From Clostridium sp. CAG:710 (GTDB taxonomy: Bacteria; Bacillota_I; Bacilli_A; RF39; UBA660), in NCBI GenBank assembly GCA_000432595.1, contig HF996858.1:1-40588 (forward strand): a stretch of DNA of 40,588 bases, in the 5' to 3' direction. A program made the position numbers and the translations under genes. The notes under the pieces were generated by a model, which saw only the letters and a program-made list of their open reading frames with translations, ran no database searches and had not been told where the DNA came from. Shown piece by piece: positions 17,046 to 25,412 of this stretch (position 1 is its first letter; every line of letters starts with the position of its first letter).

Positions 17046-17069
17046 AACACATTAAAAAATGTGTTTTTT
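17044..17069 (+). terminator. Terminator after the zincin-like gene
   Basis: A 10-bp stem AAAACACATT / AATGTGTTTT with a 4-A loop and six T starts within the stop codon. Confidence 0.85.
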
Positions 17070-17129
17070 GTATTATAAATAAGAATTATTTCATATATAA
17101 CTAGTGGCAGGAGTTAAGTATATTAGTAA

Positions 17130-17158
17130 TTGATTTAATTGTAATATTTTTATATAAT
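17130..17158 (+). promoter_or_regulatory. Promoter of the plsC-ligase-plsC operon
   Basis: TTGATT (17130-17135), a 17-base spacer and TATAAT (17153-17158) match a sigma-A promoter well. The ribosome site AGGAGAG follows at 17173. Confidence 0.65.
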
Positions 17159-17182
17159 ATTTATTAGATGATAGGAGAGAAA

Positions 17183-17764
17183 ATGAAGGATAGATTACTA
17201 TATAAAATATTAAGACCAGTTTTTTCTATATATATGAGGTTGCGTTATAATCCTAAAATAACTGGTATGGAAAATATTCCTAAGTTAGGTAAAGTTATAT
17301 TAGTAGCTAATCATACAAATAATTTGGATTTTATGAGTATGGGAATTACTACAAAAAGATGTGTACACTTTTTAGCAAAAGATAGCTTGTTTAAGGGATT
17401 TTTAAAACCTATTATGAAGAGTGCTGGAGTAATACCGGTTAATCGTAGAATAAAAGATAAAACTCCTTTAATATTAGGCAGAAAAGTTTTAGATAATGAT
17501 ATGGTGCTTGGTATATTTCCTGAGGGAACATTTAATAAAACAGATGATGTTGTTGCTCCTTTTAAGATTGGTGCAGTTAAATTAGGATATGAGGCAAAAG
17601 CTCCAATTATACCTATAGTTATAAAAGGGTCTTATAAAAGAGGTAAACTTGAAATTATTGTAAAAAAACCTTTCTTTGTCTCATCATCAGATTTAAGTTA
17701 TGAAAATGAATTGTTGATTGATATATATAAAGAAGAATTAAGAAATACGAAGGTGAAAAAATAA
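17183..17764 (+). CDS. 1-acyl-glycerol-3-phosphate acyltransferase family protein (PlsC)
   Basis: This 193-residue membrane-associated acyltransferase adds the second acyl chain to lysophosphatidate or a related lipid. It shows the catalytic N-H44-x4-D49 motif in 'VANHTNNLDF', the 'FPEGTFNKT' glycerol-phosphate site, 'PFKIGAVKLGYEAKAPIIPIVIKG', and a basic, amphipathic N-terminus. The ATG at 17183 follows AGGAGAG; the ATG at 17168 precedes that site and is rejected. It overlaps the ligase by one base (TAATG). A second PlsC follows the ligase, so either this one or the other may serve a glycolipid or lyso-lipid acceptor. Confidence 0.88.
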   Translation: MKDRLLYKILRPVFSIYMRLRYNPKITGMENIPKLGKVILVANHTNNLDFMSMGITTKRCVHFLAKDSLFKGFLKPIMKSAGVIPVNRRIKDKTPLILGRKVLDNDMVLGIFPEGTFNKTDDVVAPFKIGAVKLGYEAKAPIIPIVIKGSYKRGKLEIIVKKPFFVSSSDLSYENELLIDIYKEELRNTKVKK

Positions 17765-19500
17765 TGGGTATATTCGATAAATTATTTGGTAATAGTGATA
17801 TAAAAAAACGTCCATGGGTACAATACTATACTAAAGAAGAAAAGAAATTAAAAATAACAGATAAAACAATATTTGAATTCTTAAAAGAATCAATTCCAAA
17901 AGAGTATTATAATTATACTGCTTTAAATTATTTTGATAAGAAAATTACTTATGGACAGTTTTTTAACAGAGTAAAAAAGACTAGTAAAGCGTTATTAGCA
18001 ATTGGTGTTAGACCAGGAGATGTTGTAACTATATGTATGCCTAATACTCCAGAAGCAGTAATAAGTTTTTATGCAGTTAATAATATAGGTGCAGTTTCAA
18101 ATATGGTTCATCCTTTATCTGCGAAAGAGGAAATTAAAAACTATTTAAAAGAGTCTAAATCAAGAGTGTTAATCATGATTGATACTGTATATGAAAAAAT
18201 AGAAGATATATTAAGTGAGACTTTAGTATACAAAACAATTGTTGTTTCTCCAAAAGATTCTATGCCTAAATTGTTGGCATTAGGTTATATTTTAACAAGG
18301 GGATATAAGACAAAAAAACCTAGTCTAAATGATAGTGATTTTATAAGATGGAATGATTTCATATTAGGTGGAGCAAATTATAATAAAGAAATTATTCATA
18401 ATATGAAAAAAGATGATGTAGCGCTTATTCTGCATAGTGGTGGTACAACAGGGGTTCCTAAAGGGATATTAATATCAAACTATAATTTTAATGCAGAGGC
18501 ACAACAATGTAAGTTTAATGTAAAAAAGGTAAAACCAACAGATAAAATGCTTACAATATTACCTGTATTTCATGGATTTGGACTTGGGGTTTGCGTTCAT
18601 ACCCCATTAACTCTTGGGGCTGAAGTAATTTTAATGCCAGAGTTTGATTCTAAGAGGTTCTATAAAATAATGGTTAAGGATAATCCAAATGTTTTGGCTG
18701 GTGTTCCAACTCTTTGGGAAGCTATGATAAACAATGATAAATTTGATGGAGTGGATTTAAGCTTTATTAAATATGTAATTAGTGGGGGAGATTATTTGAC
18801 TGAGTCTCTTGAAAGAAAGGTAAATACTTTTTTAAGAGGGCATGGTGCAAGTATAACAATTGGTAAAGGTTATGGAATGACTGAATCAGTTGCGGCAACT
18901 TGTTTTACAGTTGATGGAGTTAATAAACCTGGTAGTGTTGGTATACCAATGACTGGAAATGATTATTGCATATGTATTCCTGAAAGCCAAGAAGTGCTTC
19001 CCTTTGGAGAAGAAGGAGAAATATGTGTAAGTGGTCCTACTGTAATGATTGGATATTTAGACAATGAAAAAGAAACAAATATGGTATTACAATATCATGA
19101 AGATGGTAAGCTTTGGTTACATACAGGTGATATGGGTTATATTGCACCTGATGGATTTATATATTTTACACAAAGATTAAAACGAATGATAGTTTCAAGT
19201 GGTTATAATGTATATCCTGCACAAATAGAAGAAGTAATAGAACGTCATCCTAAAGTGTTGAAATGTTCTGTTGTTGGAATACCACATCCACATAAAGTAA
19301 AAGTTGCGAAGGCATTTATTGTATTAAAGTCTGGTGAAAAACCAACTTCAAAAATTAAAAGAGAAATTAAAGAATTATGTGAGGAAAATCTTTCTAGATT
19401 TTCTTGGCCAAAAGAGTACGAGTATCGTGAAAGCCTTCCAAAAACTTTATTTGGAAAAATTAACTATAAAGAGTTAGAAAAAGGAGGCAGGAATGAGTAA
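17764..19500 (+). CDS. Long-chain acyl-CoA (or acyl-ACP) ligase, AMP-forming
   Basis: This 578-residue ANL-superfamily enzyme activates a fatty acid through an acyl-AMP. The phosphate loop is S225GGTTGVPKG. The substrate region 'LPVFHGFGLGV', 'GYGMTES' at ~369-375, the A8 hinge 'LWLHTGDMGYI...KRMIVSSGYNVYP' and the final catalytic lysine in 'KTLFGKINYKEL' are all present. The fatty-acid class is suggested by the flanking acyltransferases, which would use the product. Carrier (CoA or ACP) cannot be decided from sequence. An insertion near 140-190 ('DSMPKLLALGYILTRGYK') looks hydrophobic and may touch the membrane. It overlaps the second plsC by eight bases. Confidence 0.88.
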   Translation: MGIFDKLFGNSDIKKRPWVQYYTKEEKKLKITDKTIFEFLKESIPKEYYNYTALNYFDKKITYGQFFNRVKKTSKALLAIGVRPGDVVTICMPNTPEAVISFYAVNNIGAVSNMVHPLSAKEEIKNYLKESKSRVLIMIDTVYEKIEDILSETLVYKTIVVSPKDSMPKLLALGYILTRGYKTKKPSLNDSDFIRWNDFILGGANYNKEIIHNMKKDDVALILHSGGTTGVPKGILISNYNFNAEAQQCKFNVKKVKPTDKMLTILPVFHGFGLGVCVHTPLTLGAEVILMPEFDSKRFYKIMVKDNPNVLAGVPTLWEAMINNDKFDGVDLSFIKYVISGGDYLTESLERKVNTFLRGHGASITIGKGYGMTESVAATCFTVDGVNKPGSVGIPMTGNDYCICIPESQEVLPFGEEGEICVSGPTVMIGYLDNEKETNMVLQYHEDGKLWLHTGDMGYIAPDGFIYFTQRLKRMIVSSGYNVYPAQIEEVIERHPKVLKCSVVGIPHPHKVKVAKAFIVLKSGEKPTSKIKREIKELCEENLSRFSWPKEYEYRESLPKTLFGKINYKELEKGGRNE

Positions 19501-20104
19501 AAAAAATCCTGTATTCTATAGAGTATTAAGATTTATTTTAACGCCAATTTTTAAGTTTTATTATAATCCTAAAATAATAAATAAAGAGGTAATTCCTAAA
19601 AATGGTGCGATATTATTATGCGGTAACCACTTACATTTTATGGATCAATTTCCTGTTATTGCATCAACCAAAAGAACAATACATTGGATGAGTAAGAAAG
19701 AATATTTTGAAGGAAAACACAGATTATTTTTTAAACTTGTTGGATGTATAAGTGTTGATAGAAGTGCACATAATGGTGTTGCCAAAGCAGAAGCAATCAG
19801 ATATTTAAAGATGGGTAGTGCGGTTGGATTATTTCCTGAAGGAACTAGAAATAGAACTGAGGCAGAATTACTTCCATTTAAAAAAGGAGCAGCTAAGATG
19901 GCACGAGAAATTAATTGTCCTATAGTACCTTTTGCGGTAACTGGCGAGTATAAGTTTAGAAGTAAAAACTTAATGGTACGTTTTGGCAATCCTATAGATG
20001 TTGGTGAAAAAACAGTTGAAGAAGTAACAGAAGAGTTAAAAAGTGAAATACTAAGTCTTCAAAGAGAAAACTATAAGGCAACAGAAAAATCTAAAAATAC
20101 TTAA
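19493..20104 (+). CDS. Second PlsC-family acyltransferase
   Basis: This 203-residue protein has N-H46-x4-D51 in 'GNHLHFMDQFP', 'FPEGTRNRTEAELLPFKKGAAKMA' and 'CPIVPFAVTGEYKF', the four PlsC blocks. It is a separate paralog, not a recent copy: identity to the first PlsC is limited to motifs. It starts inside the end of the ligase behind AAAGGAGG. Canonical bacterial PlsC of this length acylates lysophosphatidate with acyl-ACP or acyl-CoA. Of the pair, this one keeps the commoner FPEGTRN form and is my choice for the phosphatidate step. Confidence 0.88.
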   Translation: MSKKNPVFYRVLRFILTPIFKFYYNPKIINKEVIPKNGAILLCGNHLHFMDQFPVIASTKRTIHWMSKKEYFEGKHRLFFKLVGCISVDRSAHNGVAKAEAIRYLKMGSAVGLFPEGTRNRTEAELLPFKKGAAKMAREINCPIVPFAVTGEYKFRSKNLMVRFGNPIDVGEKTVEEVTEELKSEILSLQRENYKATEKSKNT

Positions 20105-20110
20105 AATCAC

Positions 20111-20138
20111 TTGTAATGGCGGAGAATTATGTTATAAT
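20111..20138 (+). promoter_or_regulatory. Promoter of the rimP-nusA-infB operon
   Basis: TTGTAA (20111-20116), a 16-base spacer ending in TGT, and TATAAT (20133-20138) form an extended -10 promoter. The expected transcript start near 20145 places the hairpin at 20152 at the very 5' end of the mRNA. Confidence 0.65.
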
Positions 20139-20151
20139 ATATTTAGCAACG

Positions 20152-20179
20152 AAAGAGTAGGGCTTAGGTCCTGCTCTTT
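20152..20179 (+). promoter_or_regulatory. Leader hairpin upstream of rimP
   Basis: A 10-pair stem AAAGAGTAGG / CCTGCTCTTT (one T-G pair) with loop GCTTAGGT sits between promoter and ribosome site. Similar AAAGAGTGGG-type stems precede rimP in many Bacilli, as I recall from annotated genomes; their role is unproven. The T run after it is short, so it is more likely an mRNA structure or attenuator than a full terminator. Confidence 0.55.
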
Positions 20180-20201
20180 ATATTTGAGAAGGAGTGATAG
20201 T

Positions 20202-20459
20202 TTGAAAGAAAAAATTATAGAATTAGTAGGAGATAGTCTAAATAAGCTTAATGTATGGATTTATGATGTGTATTTAGATGAGGAAGGAAGTAATAAATTT
20301 CTTCATATAGTACTAGATGCTGAAGAGATAATTCCTATTAATACAGTAGTAATGGCAACTAGAATTATTAATCCTATATTAGATGATGCTAATATAATTG
20401 ATGAAGCTTATATCTTAGATATCTATGCTAAAAGTAAGGGAGATGGTAAAAGTGAATAG
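20202..20459 (+). CDS. rimP: Ribosome maturation factor RimP, N-terminal domain only
   Basis: This is an 85-residue protein at the rimP position. It matches the RimP N-terminal domain: 'NVWIYDVYLDEEGSNKFLHIVLDAEEIIPINTVVMATRIINPILDDANIIDEAYILDIYAK'. Usual RimP has about 150 residues and continues after the 'YxLEVSSPG' strand with a C-terminal SH3-like domain; here the protein stops within a few residues of that strand. The next gene overlaps the stop by eight bases, so no in-frame remnant of the second domain lies between them. The start is TTG at 20202 behind AAGGAG; TTG at 20184 precedes that site. RimP helps 30S assembly; whether one domain suffices is unknown. Confidence 0.8.
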   Translation: MKEKIIELVGDSLNKLNVWIYDVYLDEEGSNKFLHIVLDAEEIIPINTVVMATRIINPILDDANIIDEAYILDIYAKSKGDGKSE

Positions 20460-21525
20460 CAAAGAATTTATTAAAGCTGTAGATGCAATTGTAAAAGAAA
20501 AGAATATAGACAGAGAATATGTTTTTGAAGCAATGGAGTTAGCACTAGCAACTGCATATAAAAAGAATTTTGATTCTTTAACTAATTCAAAAATATTTAT
20601 AGACAGAAAAACAGGAGATATAAAAGTGTATTCTTATCTTACTGTTGTGGATGATGATGCAGAAGATCCTGATTTAGATACAGAGATTACATTATCTGAG
20701 GCAAGAAAAATCAATAAAACACTTAATGTTGGAGATACAATTGATACAGAAGTAACCCCAAAAGATTTTGGTAGAGTTGCTGCAGCTACTGCTAAACAAG
20801 TAATAATTCAAAAGATGAGAGAAGCTGAACGTAATGCTATAATGGATGAATTTGGTGATAAACAAGATGAATTATTAGTTGGTACAGTAGCACTTGAAGA
20901 TGTTGATAATTACTTTATTGATCTTGGTAGAACAAATGGTATATTACCTAAAAAAGAATGCATACCTGGTGAAAAGATTGAAATGGGTAAACAAATTAAA
21001 GTATATGTAAGTAAAGTTGATAATAGTGGAAAAGGACTATTTATACTTCTATCTAGAAATCATTATGGATTCTTAAAAAGATTATTTGAACTTGAAATAC
21101 CTGAATTATCAGATGGAACTATATTATTATATAGTGTTGCTAGAGAAGCAGGTGTAAGAAGTAAAGTTGCGGTTTATTCAGAATATTCTAACATTGATCC
21201 AATCGGATGCTGTATAGGTGAAAAAGGTAGTCGTATTGCAAGAATATTAAATGAAGTACATGGAGAAAAAATAGATGTAGTTAAGTATGATAAAGATCCA
21301 GCTGTATTTATTGCTAATGCTCTATCACCAGCAAAAGATTTACATGTAATAATAACAGATCCAAAGAAACAAGAAGCAATAGTAGTAGCTGATGGAGATA
21401 ATTTCTCACTAGCAATTGGTAAAAAAGGTCTTAACGCTAGACTTGCATCTAAATTAACTCATTATAAAATTGATATAAAGAATAAAGAACAAGCAAGTGA
21501 AATGGGAATTAACTTTAAAGACTAG
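20452..21525 (+). CDS. nusA: Transcription elongation/termination factor NusA
   Basis: The 357 residues comprise the polymerase-binding N-terminal domain (SKEFIKAVDAIVKEKNIDREYVFEAMELAL), an S1 domain at about 130-195 ('LLVGTVALEDVDNYFIDLGRTNGILPKKE'), and two KH domains ('DPIGCCIGEKGSRIARILNEVHGEKIDVV', 'FSLAIGKKGLNARLASKL'). There is no C-terminal acidic repeat, as is normal in Firmicutes. GTG at 20452 is chosen because GGGAGATGG lies just ahead and the protein then begins like other NusA. An in-frame ATG at 20443 sits within that site. Confidence 0.95.
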   Translation: MNSKEFIKAVDAIVKEKNIDREYVFEAMELALATAYKKNFDSLTNSKIFIDRKTGDIKVYSYLTVVDDDAEDPDLDTEITLSEARKINKTLNVGDTIDTEVTPKDFGRVAAATAKQVIIQKMREAERNAIMDEFGDKQDELLVGTVALEDVDNYFIDLGRTNGILPKKECIPGEKIEMGKQIKVYVSKVDNSGKGLFILLSRNHYGFLKRLFELEIPELSDGTILLYSVAREAGVRSKVAVYSEYSNIDPIGCCIGEKGSRIARILNEVHGEKIDVVKYDKDPAVFIANALSPAKDLHVIITDPKKQEAIVVADGDNFSLAIGKKGLNARLASKLTHYKIDIKNKEQASEMGINFKD

Positions 21526-21533
21526 GAGGTACT

Positions 21534-21794
21534 ATGAAAACAAAGAAAATACCACTTAGAACATGTATAGTTACAAAAGAAAAATTGCCAAAGCAAGAGT
21601 TAATACGAGTAGTTAGAACACCTGAAAAGGAAATAATAATTGATGAGACTCTGAGAGCTAATGGAAGAGGAGCTTATTTAAAAAAAGATTTAGAAGTATT
21701 TGAAAAAGCTAAAAAGACTAAAGCATTAAACAAGGCACTTGAAGTAGAAGTTCCAGATACTTTGTTTGAAGAATTAAAAAATTATGTAAAGTAG
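21534..21794 (+). CDS. ylxR: YlxR/RnpM-family RNA-binding protein
   Basis: This 86-residue protein shows the DUF448 pattern: 'RTCIVTKEKLPKQELIRVVRTPEKEIIIDETLRANGRGAYL', with GRGAY as the hallmark. The family binds RNA and in Bacillus modulates RNase P (renamed RnpM). It follows nusA after 8 bases behind TAGGAGG. The usual next gene, ylxQ (L7Ae-like), is missing. Confidence 0.92.
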   Translation: MKTKKIPLRTCIVTKEKLPKQELIRVVRTPEKEIIIDETLRANGRGAYLKKDLEVFEKAKKTKALNKALEVEVPDTLFEELKNYVK

Positions 21795-21801
21795 GAATAA
21801 T

Positions 21802-22281
21802 ATGAAAAGAAAAGACTATATTAATTGGGATGAATATTTTATGGGAATTGCCTTATTATCTTCACAAAGAAGTAAGGATCCATCAACTCAAGTGGGAGCT
21901 TGCATAGTAAATGATGAAAACAAAATTATATCAGTAGGTTATAATGGAGCACCAACTGGATATGATGATGATAAATTCATGACTTGGGAAAGAGAAGGCA
22001 AGTTTTTAGATACAAAGTATGCTTATGTTTGCCATGGTGAGTTGAATGCTATACTTAATGCTCCTACATCTGTTAAAGGATGTAGGTTGTATGTTGCGCT
22101 TTTCCCATGCAATGAGTGTGCAAAGGCAATAATTCAATCTGGAATCAAAGAAGTTATATATATGAGTGATAAATATGATGGAACTGATTCGGTAGTCGCA
22201 TCTAAGAAAATGTTAGATGCTTGTGGTGTTATTTATAGAAAATATAATTTAACTGGTAAGGAGATAACACTAAAATTATAA
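21802..22281 (+). CDS. dCMP deaminase (ComEB-like)
   Basis: This 159-residue zinc deaminase converts dCMP to dUMP for dTTP synthesis. The motifs are 'SKDPSTQVGACIV', 'GYNGAPTGYDDD' and the zinc site H-x-E in 'CHGELNAI' with P-C-x2-C in 'LFPCNECAKAII'. The family is close to ComEB of Bacillus. It lies in the rimP-infB operon, where ylxQ is expected, with gaps of 7 and 25 bases. The ribosome site is weak (AGGAATA), so expression may depend on translation of ylxR. Confidence 0.93.
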   Translation: MKRKDYINWDEYFMGIALLSSQRSKDPSTQVGACIVNDENKIISVGYNGAPTGYDDDKFMTWEREGKFLDTKYAYVCHGELNAILNAPTSVKGCRLYVALFPCNECAKAIIQSGIKEVIYMSDKYDGTDSVVASKKMLDACGVIYRKYNLTGKEITLKL

Positions 22282-22306
22282 ATTAAAGAAAAGAGGTGCA
22301 AAAATA

Positions 22307-24442
22307 ATGAATATATTAGAATATGCTCTTGATGTTAATAAAACCAAAGAAGAAATATTAGAACTTTGTAAAAGACTAGATATTGCGGTATCAAATGATG
22401 ATGACATACTATCTGATGATGATATAACATTACTTGATAATGAAATACAACAAATGGAAGACTATATAGTTAAAGAAGAAGATACTTCTGTTGATGAAGT
22501 AGAAGATGATTATGATTATGAATTAGATGAAAAGGTTGAAAAACTAATTAGTGATGAAAAAATTGATGTAGATAATCATAAGAAAAAAGAAAAAGTTAAA
22601 ACAAAAGTAGATATGAAAGAATCTAATAATAATTTCAAATCTATGAGAAAAGAAATGTATAAACATCGTGAAAAATTACAATCTAATGAGAGTAAAGATG
22701 AAAATGTTATTGTATATAAAGCTAATATGACAGTATCAGATTTAGCTAGTGAATTAGGTGTTAATCCATTAGATTTAATTAAAAAACTAATGAAATTAGG
22801 TATTATGGCTAATGTTAATTACTCATTAACTAATGATATCGCAGAATTACTTGTAATTGATTATGACAAGGTTTTAAAAAATGAAGAAAATGTTGATATA
22901 AGTAATTTTGAAAATTATGATATGGAAAGTGATGAAAAGGATTTAGTACCACGTCCTCCTGTTGTAACTATAATGGGACATGTTGACCATGGAAAAACGT
23001 CATTACTTGATGCAATTAGAAAGACTGATGTTGTAAGTGGTGAAGCTGGAGGTATAACTCAAGCAATTGGGGCATATCAAGTTGAATTAAATGGTAAGAA
23101 AATTACATTTATAGATACCCCTGGACATGAGGCTTTTACTCAAATGAGAGCACGTGGAGCTAGTATTACTGATATAGTAATAATAATTGTCGCAGCTGAT
23201 GATGGTGTAATGCCACAAACAAAAGAAGCAATAGATCATGCTAAGGCAGCAGGTGTTCCTATAATTGTTGCTATTAATAAAATTGATGTTGCAAACGCAA
23301 ATATTGATAGAGTAATGACTGAATTAGTAGAAAATGGTTTGACTCCTGAAGAATGGGGTGGAGATATTTTAGTTAATAAGATATCTGCTAAGACCAAGGA
23401 AGGAATAGATGGATTACTAGAAAATATTTTACTTGTAAGTGAAATGAATGATTTAAAAGCTAATCCTTCTAGATATGCAAGTGGTACTGTAATTGAATCT
23501 AAGTTAGATAAAAAAATAGGTACAGTTGTATCCCTTCTAGTACAAAATGGTACATTAAGACTTGGAGATCCAATAGTAGTTGGTGAAACATTTGGTAAGG
23601 TAAGAACTCTTAAAAATGATAAGGGTGTTGATATAGTGGAAGCACCACCTTCAATGCCTGTTGAAGTAACTGGACTTAATGAAACTCCATCTGCGGGTGA
23701 TAAGTTTATGGCGTTCGAAACAGAAAAACAAGCTAAATCGATCGCACTTCAAAGAAAAAACAGAAAAAGAGAAAAAGATACAAATAGAAGTGGAATGACA
23801 TTAGATGATTTATTTGGCGCTATAAAAAGTGGCGCTAAAGAAATAGCTGTAATACTTAAAACTGATGTAAATGGAAGCCTAGAAGCTATAAAACAAAGTC
23901 TAAGTAAAATAGATGTAGAGGGTGTTAAGGTTAATGTAATTCGTGGTGGAGTAGGTACAATTACTGAAAGTGATATCACATTGGCTAATGCATCAAATGC
24001 TATAATTATTGGATTTAACGTAAGACCAAATGCTAAAACAATGGATTTTGCTAAAGATTATAATGTAGAAATAAAATTATATGATATTATTTATAAAATG
24101 ATTGAAGATATTGAAAATTCTATGAAAGGTCTTCTAGAGCCAGTTTATGAAGAAACAGTTACTGGTCATGCTGAAATAAGACAAATATTTAAATTTTCTA
24201 AAGTTGGTAATATAGCGGGATCACACGTAACTGATGGTGTTATTAAAAATGGTTCAAAAGCAAGATTAATAAGAGATGGTATAGTTTTATATACTGGAAG
24301 TATTAAATCAGTTCAAAGAGAAAAAGATCAAGTAAAAGAAGTTAAGAAAGATATGGACTGTGGTATTACTTTAGAAAACTACCAAGATATAAAAGAAAAC
24401 GATGTTATAGAAACATATGATTTAAATGAGATAAAGAGATAA
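22307..24442 (+). CDS. infB: Translation initiation factor IF-2
   Basis: IF-2 positions initiator tRNA and drives subunit joining. The 711 residues have an acidic, short N-terminal region (1-140), the IF2-N domain ('VSDLASELGVNPLDLIKKLMKLGIMANVN'), the G domain with GHVDHGKT at 224-231, 'DTPGHEAF' and 'NKID', then domains II-IV ('FKFSKVGNIAGSHVTDGVIKNGSKARLIRDG'). The start follows AAGAGGTG. A terminator abuts the gene; the usual followers rbfA and truB are not here. Confidence 0.96.
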   Translation: MNILEYALDVNKTKEEILELCKRLDIAVSNDDDILSDDDITLLDNEIQQMEDYIVKEEDTSVDEVEDDYDYELDEKVEKLISDEKIDVDNHKKKEKVKTKVDMKESNNNFKSMRKEMYKHREKLQSNESKDENVIVYKANMTVSDLASELGVNPLDLIKKLMKLGIMANVNYSLTNDIAELLVIDYDKVLKNEENVDISNFENYDMESDEKDLVPRPPVVTIMGHVDHGKTSLLDAIRKTDVVSGEAGGITQAIGAYQVELNGKKITFIDTPGHEAFTQMRARGASITDIVIIIVAADDGVMPQTKEAIDHAKAAGVPIIVAINKIDVANANIDRVMTELVENGLTPEEWGGDILVNKISAKTKEGIDGLLENILLVSEMNDLKANPSRYASGTVIESKLDKKIGTVVSLLVQNGTLRLGDPIVVGETFGKVRTLKNDKGVDIVEAPPSMPVEVTGLNETPSAGDKFMAFETEKQAKSIALQRKNRKREKDTNRSGMTLDDLFGAIKSGAKEIAVILKTDVNGSLEAIKQSLSKIDVEGVKVNVIRGGVGTITESDITLANASNAIIIGFNVRPNAKTMDFAKDYNVEIKLYDIIYKMIEDIENSMKGLLEPVYEETVTGHAEIRQIFKFSKVGNIAGSHVTDGVIKNGSKARLIRDGIVLYTGSIKSVQREKDQVKEVKKDMDCGITLENYQDIKENDVIETYDLNEIKR

Positions 24443-24456
24443 CTTTATCTTTTTTT
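24429..24456 (+). terminator. Terminator of the rimP-infB operon
   Basis: An 8-bp stem AGATAAAG / CTTTATCT with loop AGATAA and seven T begins within the last infB codons. Confidence 0.85.
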
Positions 24457-24553
24457 AAGGCAAAATTATCAAAAATAGTGCTTTTAGAGTTGAAAAAATT
24501 AGGTTATATCATTAATTAATGGATATTATAATAAAATTTAATCATAATATTAG

Positions 24554-24582
24554 TTGACTTATTTATTTAGTAGTGGTACTAT
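24554..24582 (+). promoter_or_regulatory. Near-consensus promoter of the orphan gene at 24618
   Basis: TTGACT (24554-24559), a 17-base spacer ending in TGG, and TACTAT (24577-24582) combine a -35 and an extended -10. It is among the best promoters in the window, which suggests steady, high transcription. The rest of 24457-24617 shows only AT-rich sequence. Confidence 0.7.
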
Positions 24583-24617
24583 AAACCCTTAACAAAAATT
24601 AGAAAGGATGAGGCAAC

Positions 24618-25391
24618 ATGTCAAAAACATTATTAGTTTATATACCACAAAATGATGATAAGAATCAAATCATATTAGAAAGTGGTAGTCTGTTTTATAT
24701 AGATTCTATAACTAAAACATATAAAAATTCTAATGAATTAAAAAAGCATTATTCATATAAAATAGATGAAAATAAGCAAGGTACAATTAATACTTTCTAT
24801 ATAAGAAGTAATTCTCTTAAGGAGAAAATTCCAACATTATATAATGATACTAAACCAGTTAATATATATGATAATTTCTATGAAAAGGTATATAGTGAAA
24901 CTGAAAGAGCAAGAAAGTTATTGTATAATAGTAAGGGTAAAGCTTTTATTAAGAAGTTTCTAGATTCTAGTGAGCTTTCTAGTACAATAAATTTTTCAGT
25001 TAAACTATCATATAATGAATATGTTTATGCAAGAAAAAATGGTGTTGATGCAAAAATAAGTGATGAAATGTATAAGGTTGATACCAGAGACTTATTTGAA
25101 TTTATAAGTACTAATTCTAAACTTGGAATATTAAGAGGTGTATTTGAAGATACACTTGATATTTGGAAAAGAAAACTTATATCACTTGATAATGAAGAAT
25201 TATATTACGTATCAAGAAATTTAAGATTACTTATAAATGATTATAATAAGGAAATAAGAAATAAAGAATATAAAAAAGTTACTAATCTAAAAATATATCC
25301 TTCAATTAGTAAATTAATTAATGAGGATAGTAAAACAAATAATTATGTAAAAGTTATAAAAGATAGAAATGCTAATGCAAATGTTGTGTAG
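24618..25391 (+). CDS. Unknown soluble protein, monocistronic
   Basis: I do not recognise this 257-residue protein. It has no signal peptide or membrane helix. It is lysine- and asparagine-rich with an N-terminal beta-like part ('KTLLVYIPQNDDKNQIILESGSLFYID') and a mainly helical remainder ('NEYVYARKNGVDAKISDEM', 'DTLDIWKRKLISLDNEELYYVSRNLRLLINDYNKEIR'). It is bracketed by its own strong promoter and terminator, between infB and a Xer recombinase. The ribosome site is AGAAAGGATGAGG. Good start signals and coding composition make it a real gene. Confidence 0.8.
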   Translation: MSKTLLVYIPQNDDKNQIILESGSLFYIDSITKTYKNSNELKKHYSYKIDENKQGTINTFYIRSNSLKEKIPTLYNDTKPVNIYDNFYEKVYSETERARKLLYNSKGKAFIKKFLDSSELSSTINFSVKLSYNEYVYARKNGVDAKISDEMYKVDTRDLFEFISTNSKLGILRGVFEDTLDIWKRKLISLDNEELYYVSRNLRLLINDYNKEIRNKEYKKVTNLKIYPSISKLINEDSKTNNYVKVIKDRNANANVV

Positions 25392-25405
25392 CATTTTTTT
25401 CTTTT
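25367..25405 (+). terminator. Terminator after the orphan gene
   Basis: AAATGCTA / TAGCATTT (8 bp) with a 14-base loop spanning the final codons is followed by a T-rich run. Confidence 0.7.
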
Positions 25406-25412
25406 ACCTTAA

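Noticed and set aside
19645..19989. 114-codon minus-strand frame inside the second plsC
   Set aside because: It is antisense to the PlsC catalytic blocks and has no independent support.
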